Shown: positions 52,108 to 62,289 of the stretch, piece by piece
Layout: each line of letters opens with the position of its first letter
How positions within the stretch are numbered: the first letter of the stretch is position 1
Assembly (NCBI GenBank): GCA_951799405.1
Contig: OX637342.1
Location: 5,518,001 to 5,582,000, forward strand
Direction of reading: 5' to 3'
DNA length: 64,000 bases
Source of the DNA: Agapetus fuscipes
Taxonomy: Eukaryota; Arthropoda; Insecta; Trichoptera; Glossosomatidae
The notes under the pieces: generated by a model
Seen by the model: the letters and a program-made list of their open reading frames with translations, nothing else
Told to the model about the DNA's origin: nothing
The model's database searches: none
Program-made: the position numbers and the translations under genes

Positions 52108-52349
52108 TGTTCCTTGACTTATAGTTCGGTATGAGGCTGACCACCGATACTGTAAAAAATGGTCACTTTGCCAATGTCACCTCTGTTTCAGGGAAGGTCT
52201 GCAAAAGCCGGGTTAATGTTCATTTGAGGTTTGGTTTAATTTATAAGTAGACATTCAGCATTTTTAAGCACAAACTTACACATACCTGTTTGTGGGCATG
52301 CTTTGATATGAGTTTTGAATGTTAATATATCTTTGCAACTTGGATTATA
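52108..52349 (+). repeat. Alpha repeat copy, near full length
   Basis: TTCCTTGACTTATAGTTCGG to CTTTGCAACTTGGATTATAG. Confidence 0.8.
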
Positions 52350-52770
52350 GATTATGCGATGTATGCCATCTCCGGAGCATTTGTTGTAGCATTTGTTGAG
52401 CAAGTGTATTGTTGTGTAAAAATTTCTATCAACGTTCTGTTGGTAACTTCTCGAATAAATAAGTTAATAAACATAAAGTAAGACTGTATTATTAAGATAA
52501 CCATTATATTTGAAGGTATGCTCATAACGATAATTAATTTTGCATTCATTCAATTAAAATCCACCAATAGTTATTTATTTGCAAAACAGTGGCACAGTAA
52601 ATTTATTACAAGTGAAACAAAAGCAATAGCAAGTTATGATCATTGCATCGGCTATTACAATTACTAGTAAACACTGAAAGGTGGTTATACTTGCGAAAGG
52701 ACAACTGCATTGTGGTAAGTAACTTAAACTAAGAAGTTATCTGTAGGTAGGTACTCCGAGTTTAAATCAT
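52350..52770. other. AT-rich DNA, nothing recognised
   Basis: No coding signature or repeat family. Confidence 0.4.
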
Positions 52771-52910
52771 TGCGTAAATCTCCCCTCGATTGCGTAAATC
52801 TTACCTCGATTGCGTAAATCTTACCTCAATTGCGTAAATCTTACCTCGGTTGCGGAAATCTTACCTTAATTGCGTAAATCTCACCTCGATAGCGTAAATC
52901 TCGCCTGCAC
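52771..52910 (+). repeat. 20-bp minisatellite, seven units
   Basis: Consensus TGCGTAAATCTTACCTCGAT repeats in exact 20-bp register, with 0-4 changes per unit. It runs directly into an Alpha fragment. Confidence 0.9.
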
Positions 52911-53018
52911 ATGCCGCACAAAAGAAATGTCTAATGAACATAAATCTGGCTTTTCCGCATTTATCTTTAACCAAGGGTGACATTGGCAAAGTGAACCAAT
53001 ATCTACATTGTGGTTGAT
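52905..53018 (-). repeat. Alpha repeat internal fragment
   Basis: CACATGCCGCACAAAAG through GTGACATTGGCAAAGTGAAC. Confidence 0.65.
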
Positions 53019-53199
53019 CGAAAAAATAACAACTTAAAACAAGAAGGTACATGAAATTATGACAAAAAAGATATTCCCAAGGAGTAAAACACGCAACACA
53101 ACCCCCCCGGCAATTCCTTGTATATTGTAAACACAAAAATCATCAGAGAACGGAGCGGAAACCCAGCTATATGAACCTATATAGAAAGAAAATTGCCCC

Positions 53200-53305
53200 T
53201 GTTTTTGGAGACCGTGCTTTTGCGGTGGTCGGCCCTGCGACCTTGAATCAACTGCCATCAGAAATCCAAGGAAGATGAAGACATACTTTTTTGCCCAGTA
53301 AGCTA
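53200..53305 (+). pseudogene. LINE C-terminal fragment (CR1/L2-like)
   Basis: VFGDRAFAVVGPATLNQLPS then EIQGR and a stop; the next frame gives KMKTYFFAQ. The 'FGDRAFxVxGPxxxNxLP...LKTxxF' phrase parallels the LINE at 36236-36885, with one frameshift. Too short for automatic detection. Confidence 0.65.
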
Positions 53306-53839
53306 CCAAGCGCCCTTGGAGTAACATTGAGTCACGAAACGGCGCTGTCTTTATCATTATCATCAAAAGTAGAATGAATTATTATTCAATATTGTGTGTA
53401 TGTTTTTATAAGCACGCATGTAGGTATGTCGATTCGTATGTTGTCTCATACGATAAATGTCACGAGTATGACCGTTTGATATCACCATAGTAAATTACGT
53501 GGAAGTGACACCTTTATGGGTGTATCTCCAAATCAGGCCCAGGTAACAAGATCTGTTGGCTTTTATCAAAAGCAGGAATTTTATTGTACACTTTGAACGA
53601 ATCAAAACATAAATTAATTGCTTTATTTTTTTCTTGTTTAAATTGTCATTGTGTTGTGTATTTTTTATGTACCTTATATGTGCAGCTGGTTTGTTTTATG
53701 TGTTGCAAGAAAATATGTGAAAAAAATTGGTTGATTTCGTTAAATGTCTCGTTGAATTTGAATTTACATATATGTTGAATGTATTCGTTGAATGTATGTA
53801 CATCGAAAAAATGTACAAACACTAAATCACTCTTTCGGA
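53306..53839. other. No recognised feature
   Basis: AT-rich; overlapping short frames on both strands near 53600-53870 have no recognised similarity. Confidence 0.4.
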
Positions 53840-54078
53840 GTCTATAATCTATGTTGGGCATGTATAATATTGTCATTTAAGGCTCATATTTAATGCATTC
53901 CCACAATCACGCTTGCATATGCCGCATGTGTATAAACAAAATAAACCAAGCCTCATATGAACGTAAGCTTTGCAGCTTCTGCCGTCTTTCTCTGAAACCA
54001 TGGTGTCTTTGGAAAAATTTAATCAATTTTTTACTGCATTGGGGGGGTCAGCCTCATACCAACCTATTAGTCCAGGGA
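53840..54078 (-). repeat. Alpha repeat copy, diverged
   Basis: GGGTCAGCCTCATACCAACC head and TATGCCGCATGTGTATAAAC body. Confidence 0.7.
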
Positions 54079-54235
54079 ATTGGTAAAGTGGTCAAAGGCA
54101 GTGTTTTTAACTCTACTGAGGTATGTTCATACCAAAGCATCAAAAAAAAAATACGTCCCACTGACAGCTTGTTAGGGAAAAGGCTAATCAATATACGTTA
54201 TTGATTGCCGTTCATCCTTGCCCTCCGACAAACAA

Positions 54236-54300
54236 GGATGTGTGTCCTGATGATGTTGGATAGAATCCAACGAAACGCCTAGAGCCTAGGCGTTTCTAGG
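54236..54300 (+). ncRNA. Hammerhead-like motif with long stem III
   Basis: CTGATGA (54247-54253), extra T, stem-loop GTTGGAT-AGA-ATCCAAC, GAAA, then a perfect ACGCCTAG-AGC-CTAGGCGT hairpin. The stem I strands do not pair here, so it is decayed or not a ribozyme. The downstream 60 bp resembles that following the motif at 62169. Confidence 0.3.
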
Positions 54301-54405
54301 CCCTAGACCACTGAGTTCTCCACTAACGGTTCATAAAATATCCGGCTATTGACTTATTATAATAATTTATACAAGCTTATTTCTACATATGTCTAAGACC
54401 TTTTA

Positions 54406-54610
54406 TCATCTACGGTGCAGAAGCTAGATCGGACTCAAAAAGAACCAAAGGACTTCTCAGAACATCCAAAATGGAAGCTATTAGAATAGTAACAGGCAGA
54501 ACATTGAGAGATCGCATCCTCAATGACCACATACAAATATCCTGTGTAACAGAAGGCGTAATGAGATGAACAAGATTCAGAAGGCTATTGAGCAGATATT
54601 ATGTCTCATA
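54406..54610 (+). pseudogene. LINE C-terminal fragment
   Basis: One frame reads IIYGAEARSDSKRTKGLLRT, SKMEAIRIVTGRTLRDRILN, DHIQISCVTEGVMR, stop (TGA), TRFRRLLSRYYVS, stop. This matches the 'YGAExWxLxKxxxxxLxxxExxxLRxIxGxTxRDRIRNxxIR' region that follows the RT domain in many insect non-LTR retrotransposons. One in-frame stop; both ends missing. Confidence 0.7.
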
Positions 54611-55280
54611 AATGATCATTTGATTTTCATTAACCGATGTGAGGCTCATCGAGGACGTTCAACGGAGACATATTTCAATGACGCTTTAGCTTAGTAGTCT
54701 CTAATATAAGTTATTTTATTTTATTCGTAGTTCACAATCCAGCATGTCGTTTTCTTTAACCGGAAGGTCTGAGCAGACTTATGTCAAGGGCGTGTCCGAC
54801 TGTTTTGAGGTCTATTACTGTATATCAAGTAAAAATGTTCCAACTTATAACCAAACCTTAAACGCTCACTAACGTGCTATTTTATTATTCATATGTATTT
54901 TCGTTAACGATATGCTAGAGTTTAAATGTAACGTTGTTTACTTGGGAATACTGTTGCCGCTTACCGCTCAGGACTGTTTTGTACGTAATGAATTCACAAA
55001 GATATAGATCATAGGCGAGGACCGGCTTGAAGTAATTCCACTAGTAAGTACACTGCTTGGTCGGCATACTAAGATACAGGACCGTTGTGACTTACAAAAA
55101 AACTTATAAAAATTGCACTGTCACCTTATAAGCCTGTACGGACTTTTGACAAAAGAAATGTGACATCAACCTACTGAGCTTCTAGGATAAAAGGGTCCAA
55201 TTCATCTTAGACTTGTGAAGATACAGAAGCGTTGCGACTTACTAAAAACTCACAGTTCTCATCAAGATCATCATCATCAT
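54611..55280. other. Unrecognised; Kappa copy and one arm of a direct repeat
   Basis: 54850-54990 has the Kappa phrase (AAACGCTCACTAACGTGCTA). 55095-55215 is repeated at 55795-55905 (TTGCACTGTCACCTTATAAG, AAGAAATGTGACATCAACCT). Confidence 0.4.
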
Positions 55281-55284
55281 CATA

Positions 55285-55335
55285 CTTCACGCTGAAGAAG
55301 CCCATCGTAGAAATGGGCAAAACGTCCGGAAGCTC
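55285..55335 (+). ncRNA. Hammerhead-like motif
   Basis: CTTCACG / CTGAAGA / A / GCCCAT-CGTAGAA-ATGGGC / AAAA (expected GAAA) / CGTC / CGGAAG. Stem I pairs CTTC-a-CG with CGGAAG; stem II is 6 bp; the putative cleavage triplet is GUC. The extra A after CTGAAGA and the G-to-A change are non-canonical. Confidence 0.4.
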
Positions 55336-55375
55336 TAGCTCCCAAAGACCACGGCAACAGATCCCGGAAAGCATC

Positions 55376-55760
55376 TAATCTAATCTAATCTAATCTAAGT
55401 TGCAAAGATATGTTACATTGGAGATTCACATTACATGCATTCCCACAACCGCAGACACGTACAAGTTCGCGCTTGCACGTGCCTCATGTGAGCCTACATC
55501 ATAAAAACCAATCTCAAATGGACATACACCCTGCAACTCTTGCCGTCCTTCCCTGTAACAGGGGTAACATTGGCAAAGTGAACCATTTTTACAGCATGGG
55601 TGGTCAGCCGCATACCAACCTATAAGTCAAGGAACATACACGACAAATTACATTTTTTAAATCAATAAATAATAATATACATGGACATCAAAGACATAAA
55701 ACAAATTTCATTTTAATAAACCCTAGCCGCCAACATTACAGATCAACCGCCATTTCATCA
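55376..55760 (-). repeat. Alpha repeat, extended form
   Basis: Full Alpha copy with four tail units (55376-55636) plus the ~120-bp extension shared with 14860-14984 (GAAATGGCGGTTGATCTG, minus strand). Confidence 0.8.
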
Positions 55761-56392
55761 TTTTCATCCAAAGCATCACTCCAGCATTACTTAAAACTAA
55801 TACAAATTGCACCGTCACCTTATGATCTAAACACAAACCAAAGAAATGTGACATCAACCTTCCGAGTATCTGAAATTAAAGGGGTTCAAGTCACACAGAC
55901 TTGAGACCCTTCGAGAGACAAATTGGAAGCTGAGAACCTTGCTCCGACTCTATTTGTTTGTCAATTTGTATGTCGATTGATTAACTGAGATTGCAAACGA
56001 TTGTAAACAATTATGTTACATATTACGTAAGTTGTATAATTTCTTACAAAAGCGTTTGTAGGTTTCTTTGTGAATATTTTAAAAAGAATCCGGAATCGTA
56101 TTCCTATTTGACTGTAATGCTTTTCATGAAATATGGGCTGCATTTGCAAGCCTGTACTATTTTTTACAGTAATATGTAAGATTTAACTCATACCAACCTT
56201 TTAATCAAAAAATAATACAAGTAAAACCCTTTTGCTCTTGAGTTTACTGTGTCATCTAAAGAAGCATAATTTGTATGTGAAAATCACACACGGTGATGTT
56301 AAAATAATGCTTTAGTTTTGTGATAAACTAATTAAGCCTGTTTGGATACTCTAGCCCGTTGAAAGCCTTTGTATTTTCTCATACAAACACTA
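55761..56392. other. Unrecognised; second arm of a direct repeat
   Basis: 55795-55905 repeats 55095-55215. The rest is AT-rich. Confidence 0.4.
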
Positions 56393-56612
56393 ATCTAATC
56401 TAATCTTATCTGAGTTGCAAATATATTTTACATTGGGGATTCACGTTATATGCATTCTCACAAGCAGACACGTACAAGTTCGCGCTTGCACATGCCGCAT
56501 GTGAACCTACAACATAAAAACCCATATCTCAAATGGGCCTTATCCCTGAAACAGGGGTGACATAGGCAAAGCGAACCATTTTTACAGCATGGGTGGTCAG
56601 CCTGATACCTAT
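56393..56612 (-). repeat. Alpha repeat copy, internal deletion
   Basis: Lacks the CTGCAACTCTTGCCG segment (jumps from AAATGGGCC to TTATCCCTGAAAC). Confidence 0.75.
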
Positions 56613-56848
56613 AATATAATCTAGGTTGCAAGGATATATTCATTTAAGTTCTCAAATACATGCCCACAAACAAACACGTGTAGTTCGCTCACACATGCCG
56701 CATGTGGACCTACAATATAAAAATCCAAATCTCAAATGGACCCTGCAACTCTTTCCGTCCTTCCCTGATACAAGGGTGACATTGGTAAAGTGAATAATTT
56801 TTTACAGCATGGGTGGTCAGCTACATTTTAACCTATAAGTCAAGGGAC
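56613..56848 (-). repeat. Alpha repeat copy, tandem to the previous
   Basis: Complete from TAATCTAGGTTGC to ACCTATAAGTCAAGG. It lies directly against the preceding copy in the same orientation. Confidence 0.8.
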
Positions 56849-57159
56849 TAATATTTTTTAATATGTTGGTTTAAGCAAAAATCTTATTCTAGTGTTGATG
56901 GCGGGTCTGCCCCGTTGTTACCAGCCCGAGGCGCTGCACTCAAAGCTCCACGAGGAATTGATAAACAATTATGGGTTATTTCTCACTGATAAGCCAAGGA
57001 CACGTCGTACCGCACGGCTGCATTAGTGCCCCCCTGCCATATCAAATGTCCCGCTAACGTGAAGCACAGCGACAATCATGGCTAGCGGGAGTGATTCCTG
57101 GAATAGTGAGCGAATATTCCGCCATGAGACGACGAATAGCCAGTTGAGATCAAAGCTGG

Positions 57160-57290
57160 GCTGGCAGTCTCATCCCCCCGGTAATATTTGTATGAAGACC
57201 TGTCAATCCAAGCTGATCGGTCTTCATAAAAATATTATCGATATTCGGAAGGTAAGAATTACCGTGGTGACGAGACTGCCAGCCCTGGGG
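57160..57290. repeat. Foldback element with 16-bp outer arms
   Basis: GGGCTGGCAGTCTC (57162) pairs with GAGACTGCCAGCCC (57273), and an inner pair TATGAAGACC / GGTCTTCATA lies between. Resembles a small MITE. Confidence 0.6.
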
Positions 57291-57345
57291 CGGAAGTCTC
57301 GATGGTCAATAGATATAACCGTACCTTTTTGAAGATAGAACGGCA

Positions 57346-57425
57346 TAAAACATGGCGGTGACTGTGCAGCTGATCGTTGTTTCATATAAAATGGATCAGC
57401 TGTTGATACGCTGCCATGTTTTATT
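57346..57425. repeat. Short foldback element
   Basis: TAAAACATGGC ... GCCATGTTTTA outer arms and CAGCTGATC ... GATCAGCTG inner arms. Confidence 0.6.
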
Positions 57426-57496
57426 TCGTTTTCCCTTCAAATAGATACCTACGGTAAGATATACCGACGGCCGTCGAAACAGCTATCTCTGGTCCA

Positions 57497-57685
57497 TCTA
57501 ATCAAATCTAAGATTCAAAGATATGTCACATTGGGGATTTACATTATATGCATTCTCACAAGCAGACACGTATAAGTTCGCCCTTGCACATACTGGACCT
57601 TCTCTGAAATAGGGGTGACATTGGCAAAGTGAACCATTTTATACAGCAGGGTAATCAGCCTCATACCAACCTACAAGTCAAGGAA
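57497..57685 (-). repeat. Alpha repeat copy, internally deleted
   Basis: Body jumps from CTTGCACATAC to TGGACCTTCTCTGAAATAGG. Confidence 0.75.
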
Positions 57686-58339
57686 AAAAGATCAAAAAAA
57701 TCTTATTTTTATTTGACTGATATGCAATTAGATGGTGTCATGCCGAATACGCATGTAAGAAAAAAACCGAATACCAAATTATGGTCGAAACTTCGTTCCA
57801 ACTCTAGTTTGCATACGAAGTGTGTATTTTCTCAAATGCCTGCAGCGGTCGATCTATTTTAAACAACCCGTCAATATGTTTAATTTAATAACTGTCGTAA
57901 AGGTCAGAATGTAAGTGTTTTGTTTTTTACTTCTAAAGCTTCAAAGTGTTTTTTTATACACATTTTAGCTAGATCAGGAAGTTGAAATACAGATTTGAGA
58001 CATGTTTATGTTGATAATGAAATTATTTTTTATGGTTTATAGCATAGAGTTATACGGTAATAGCTTTAAATTTGTTTGCGAGCTTGTAACTTATGAATTG
58101 AGTGATTGGCAGTAAATTGCACTCGTAAAAAATGTGAACTATGCGTTTGTTTTTTTTAAATTGTTTTTTTTTTGCATTATTAGCAAGTCAAATAAAAACA
58201 ATAAAAAAACAACCGTGAAATATGTATTATGTATACCTTGCACTATTTAGTGCGTTTTAATTTTTATTTAAATACAATTTATAGTAGGTATATACTATAT
58301 ATGGCAGGATTTTATACAATAAAATATTTTCAGTGACAT
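57686..58339. other. AT-rich DNA, nothing recognised
   Basis: No coding signature or repeat family. Confidence 0.4.
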
Positions 58340-58548
58340 GCCTATGATCTATAATAATCTAAGATGGAAGGATATATTACACTGAAGATTCAAATTTAAT
58401 GCATGCCCGCCAGTAGACATGCTTAAATTCACGCTTGCATATACCGCAATTCAACTTGCAATACTCAAACCTCAAATGAAAATACGGGTGAAATTGGAAA
58501 AGTGAACCATTTTTTACAGTATGGGTGATCAACTAAATACATACTTAC
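58340..58548 (-). repeat. Alpha repeat copy, diverged
   Basis: ATAATCTAAGATGGAAGGAT tail side and CAGTATGGGTGATCAACTA head side. Confidence 0.65.
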
Positions 58549-58576
58549 TGTGACGATATTTACGATGAAGTCCATC

Positions 58577-58820
58577 GGGGCTATTCTTAGACATTTTAGT
58601 CGTCGGTTGAGCCCACGCTTTGACAAACTAATGGTGGCTGCGCTGGAAGTTTCATCGGCACGGTCATTCTTACCTACCGAATTTTGTTATATTTGTATGA
58701 AGACAAATCAGCTGTTCACTTGCGGCCATCTTGGATTGATATGTAGGACTTCATACAAATGCATTATTAGTTTGTCAAAGCGTGAGCTCAACCGACGACT
58801 AAAATGTCTAAGAATAGCCC
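58577..58820. mobile_element. MITE with ~57-bp inverted ends
   Basis: GGGGCTATTCTTAGACATTT, TAGTCGTCGGTTGAGC..., TTTGACAAACTAAT on the left is inverted on the right (58764-58820) with very few changes. The core contains GCGGCCATCTTGG. The target duplication could not be identified. Confidence 0.75.
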
Positions 58821-59330
58821 CGCATGTGTCTAATTTAAATCAACCTGTATGTTCTCACTTGCTTCAATATTACGGATCATGACTCTTCTGGATTTTTTAA
58901 GATTCTGCTCGAAGATATGTTGAGTTCACGCGATAAGGCGATGCTGAAATATTGCTTCTGTTTACGCTCTGTATTTAAGCAAAGCATGCACTTTTCTCTT
59001 CATATTATTGTTAAGTATAGACTCTCAGAGGAAAGATAAATATTGAACGTCCTCCAACAAGTAAAAACGTTTCAACTTCAGTGCAACCATGTTGCTATAC
59101 CAAAAGTTTATGGGAACTTAAACGCTTTCTAGAGGCCCTTTTTACGGTTCGATATATTTTTACGTAAAAGCTGTGGTTGTCTTTAAACGTAACGTTTTTT
59201 ACGAGTCATCCAGAGTACCGTGTGCCCTCTTACAAAGTCAAGATATTGCGTAACTTCACTGTTACATTTTATGTGGTTTCTCACATAATATCAGGACGAA
59301 TCTGTGTTGGCATTTAGTTATACAATTGCT
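58821..59330. other. Unrecognised; one Kappa copy
   Basis: 59100-59240 carries TAAACGCTTTCTAGAGGCCC and ATATATTTTTACGTAAAAGC. Confidence 0.4.
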
Positions 59331-59334
59331 TATT

Positions 59335-59500
59335 TCTTCTTACTCAGCCTTTCTCAGTCCATTCTTGGACATAGGCCTCCTCCGATCTTCTACATGTTTG
59401 TCAATCGGCTGCTGTGTTCAGCCATGCTTTGCCAGCAGTCCCCTTGATGTCGTCCAGCCATCTCAGTTGGGGTCTCCCCACTCCGACATCCTGGGCCGCC
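59335..59500 (-). pseudogene. LINE ORF2 C-terminal fragment (RTE-like)
   Basis: Minus strand: VGRPQLRWLDDIKGTAGKAW, LNTAAD, stop, QTCRRSEEAYVQEWTEKG, stop. The 'GRPxxRWxDDIxxxAGxxWxxxAxDRxxWRxxxEAYVQxWTxxG' ending is one of the most recognisable RTE-type carboxy termini in insects. A CGA-to-TGA change breaks it. Nothing upstream is preserved. Confidence 0.8.
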
Positions 59501-59577
59501 ACTGGACGATCGTTTTCGGCCATTATAGTTATAGAATAAAGAAGACTATTTAAAAAAACAAAAAAGATTTGTGAACA

Positions 59578-59624
59578 GTAATGTTTATTTCAAACCCCAA
59601 AATTAATACCGGCAAGGTTTACGC
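59578..59624 (+). repeat. SINE-A internal fragment
   Basis: GTTTATTTCAAACCCCAAAA and ACCGGCAAGGTTTACGC only. Confidence 0.6.
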
Positions 59625-59695
59625 ACCAACGTTGTTCTATTCCAAGCACGCTAGAAAGATCAGCCCACTTGGCCCTCTCGGCTATAACACCATTT
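59625..59695 (-). repeat. SINE-C head fragment
   Basis: Minus strand GGTGTTATAGCCGAGAGGGC ... CTTTCTAGCGTGCTTGGAAT. Confidence 0.6.
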
Positions 59696-59722
59696 TTATT
59701 GAGTTTTACCTTTAAGGTGGCA
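59696..59722. repeat. Beta MITE 3' terminal fragment
   Basis: TTGAGTTTTACCTTTAAGGT only, adjacent to the SINE-C fragment. Confidence 0.5.
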
Positions 59723-59849
59723 AAATGTAGATGCCTGAAGAGATGCCTAAGCTCTGTGTACTATATTTGTCCCATTCGTCATCAGATGTCACTGTACGAA
59801 TATTTCACAATGCTAAGAAAACAGAGCTAAGAAAAAGACGTAAAATTTG

Positions 59850-60036
59850 ATCTATAATCTAGAATCGAAGTTGCAAGGATATATTCATTCAAAGCTCTCA
59901 GATGTATGCCCACAAACAAACACGTGTAGTTCGCGCTTACAAATGCTGATTGTGTACATACAAATAAAATCCAAACTCAAATGAACATAAGCCCTGCAAC
60001 TCTTGCCGACATTCCCTGAAACAGGGGTGACATTGG
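59850..60036 (-). repeat. Alpha repeat copy, 5' truncated
   Basis: Runs from ATCTAGAATCGAAGTTGC to GGGGTGACATTGG. Confidence 0.75.
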
Positions 60037-62040
60037 TGATAATATAAGATATATTTTTACAATTAAATTCCAGTTTTCATTAGACACATTGGTTCAGTAC
60101 ACAAACAAGCATTGCTCATGTGAAATTACCTCTGATGGACAAAGACAAACAAGCACTAAGGGGACGATGTGGTAGACGTTTAATACTCCCATGAATGACT
60201 GCTACAACTAAGCTTCTTCTAGCACATCGTTATTTAGTTGTAAGGCTCTATGTTTAACCCTTACAAGACACAGCTAATGAATATGCCTGCACTTGACAGC
60301 TGTGCTCCGGGCTCGAGTGATATGTTAGACCGGAGGTATTCAGTCCACTCGGCGTTGCTTGGGACCAAAAGTCAAAGTGTAAAGCCATTTTTCTTGGACA
60401 CTGACACGTGTTCATGTAAGGTAAGGCTCTCGTGAACGAGATGTGATTTGTTGATCGTTGAGACATGGGTTTGAGGTAAGCAGGTATTAAAGGAAGTATT
60501 TATACTTTGAATGGTTTATTGACTAACATAATTAATGATACATATTTGAATGAAATTGATTTACTTTAAATCTTTAAAATTAAAATAAAATACCATGGAG
60601 TCGGAACAAAAAAGTTGAAGAAAATATTGTGACGTACCCCTTCGAGTCACCTACCTACTTGTAATATACAAATAGTAAAGGTTCTAGTTGGCTACCTGTG
60701 GTGTAACGTTATTTTAATATGTTTTTGATCATTTTTAAAATGTAGCAACTTATTTATTGAACTTATAAATTTCTTAGAAAAAAATGCTTTCCAAATAGTA
60801 ATTCACTTTGATCCCTCTATAGATTAATGCTTGCTTTCTAAAAATAAAAGGAACGCAAATTCTTGGTTCTAATATTTTTATCTACTACTTAAAAGCTTTT
60901 TCAGTTTTGAAATAAAAAATATTACAAAAAAAAAGAACTGCCTATTTTCGAATCTAAGAACACACCTATTTTGATACCTTCTTCTCATTCAGTATATCGT
61001 AAAAGGGGAATAAGAGTAAAATTTAATGTCTTGATATCAAAAGTCAAAGCCACACTATCTCCGAGATAGTAAAATCAAGTAAATGTTCAAACTACAATAA
61101 TATTGAGCTCTCTAACGTGTCAGATAGTGAAATAATTGGTTCGTGTCTCATTATGTGTGACTCTAAGGCTTGAACCCGTCACCATTCGTGGTCAATACCC
61201 GAAGTATAAAACTTACCATTAAACTACACCATAGCGTTCACCAAAAAATCTACATAAACTGAAACAGAGCTATCTATGAGATTTTTAGTTTCTGTGCGTT
61301 TTTGGTAAAACGCAAAGGTAGAGTTTTGGTTGGGTTTTGTCACAATTTCTTATCAGATTTTACCTTTGAACACGCACACTCGTATAATTTGGAGTGTTGC
61401 ATGGTATTTTATTTGTTCATCTAGATATCTAGACCCCAATCTCCGAATCTCGGCCACCAAGGAAATCCTGATCGAATGAAAATAAATAAATATTTCTAAA
61501 ACTTCTCAATGTAATGGTGGATGAAAAAAATGAGCTATCGTAGAGGTCAAACTGAGAAATCAAGAAAAACGTAAAAAAGATGGCTACAAATATACATTAG
61601 ATTTTTGTTTAAAAATTAACACACTTACCTATTCATTTTGCGCGCTAATCCCTGCTTTGCTAACTTCCTTTTACCGTGCGTGATTTTTAGTGTAATTTTT
61701 AAATTTTCAAAATCCAGCTCGCCATGTTTAAAACAGTTTTCAACGTCTCAAGCTATTTATTTGCCTTGCATAGAATTCAACTGCATACAAACTAAATATT
61801 TTCTTTCTTAGTACTTGTATGCAACTGCCATTTCGCTAGGTGTGTCCAATACTTCCGCAGATGTCTCTCCACTTTATTATTTAAGTTATAAATTTAATTA
61901 TAAATTTAATTATTTAAGTCTTATATAAGTCTTAACACACTTCCTTTTCCTCTTCTCTTTTTCTTACTATGCAGTTTTTAGTCACTAAACGCCTTTTTAA
62001 AATCAACCATTCGTTTCTTATATCTATTAACGAAGATACA
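60037..62040. other. Mostly unrecognised; LINE-like scrap and one Kappa copy
   Basis: 60112-60175 parallels the CEITS... LINE fragment of 12696. 61160-61215 has a weak tRNA-like string (GAACCCGTCACCATTCGTGG). 61215-61345 is a palindromic Kappa copy (GTTCACCAAAAAAT ... TTTTTGGTAAAACGC). No gene supported. Confidence 0.4.
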
Positions 62041-62104
62041 TTAATATTCAAAATTTATAATTAATGCAAGACCACAAACAGACATGTGTAAGTTCGCGCT
62101 GATT
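62040..62104 (-). repeat. Alpha repeat 3' fragment
   Basis: AATTAATGCAAGACCACAAA, CAGACATGTGTAAGTTCGCG. Confidence 0.6.
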
Positions 62105-62167
62105 GACACTGATTTGTGACAATTATATTAATAAAAAATCAGTTCTTCCTCAGTCGTCGTACAAAAG

Positions 62168-62216
62168 AGGGTCTCCTGAAGACGTTGTCCATGTCACCAA
62201 CAGAAATGTCGAGAAC
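62168..62216 (+). ncRNA. Hammerhead-like motif
   Basis: GGGTCTC / CTGAAGA (62176-62182) / C / GTTG...CAAC stem II / A / GAAA / TGTC / GAGA. Stem I pairs TCTC with GAGA; the putative cleavage site is GUC|GAGA; stem III is only two pairs with no loop. The extra C (and a bulged A before GAAA) are non-canonical. Confidence 0.4.
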
Positions 62217-62289
62217 GATGTTAGTTCTCCCATAACGGTTCGTGTAATATCCGAAAAGTTAAATTACCCAACTATGCAGTTATTATAAT

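Noticed and set aside
52771..52910. CRISPR array
   Set aside because: Units are contiguous 20-bp repeats with no spacers, in a eukaryotic context; it is a minisatellite.
54236..54300. Canonical hammerhead ribozyme
   Set aside because: An extra nucleotide follows CTGATGA and the stem I strands do not pair at this site; kept only as a hammerhead-like motif.
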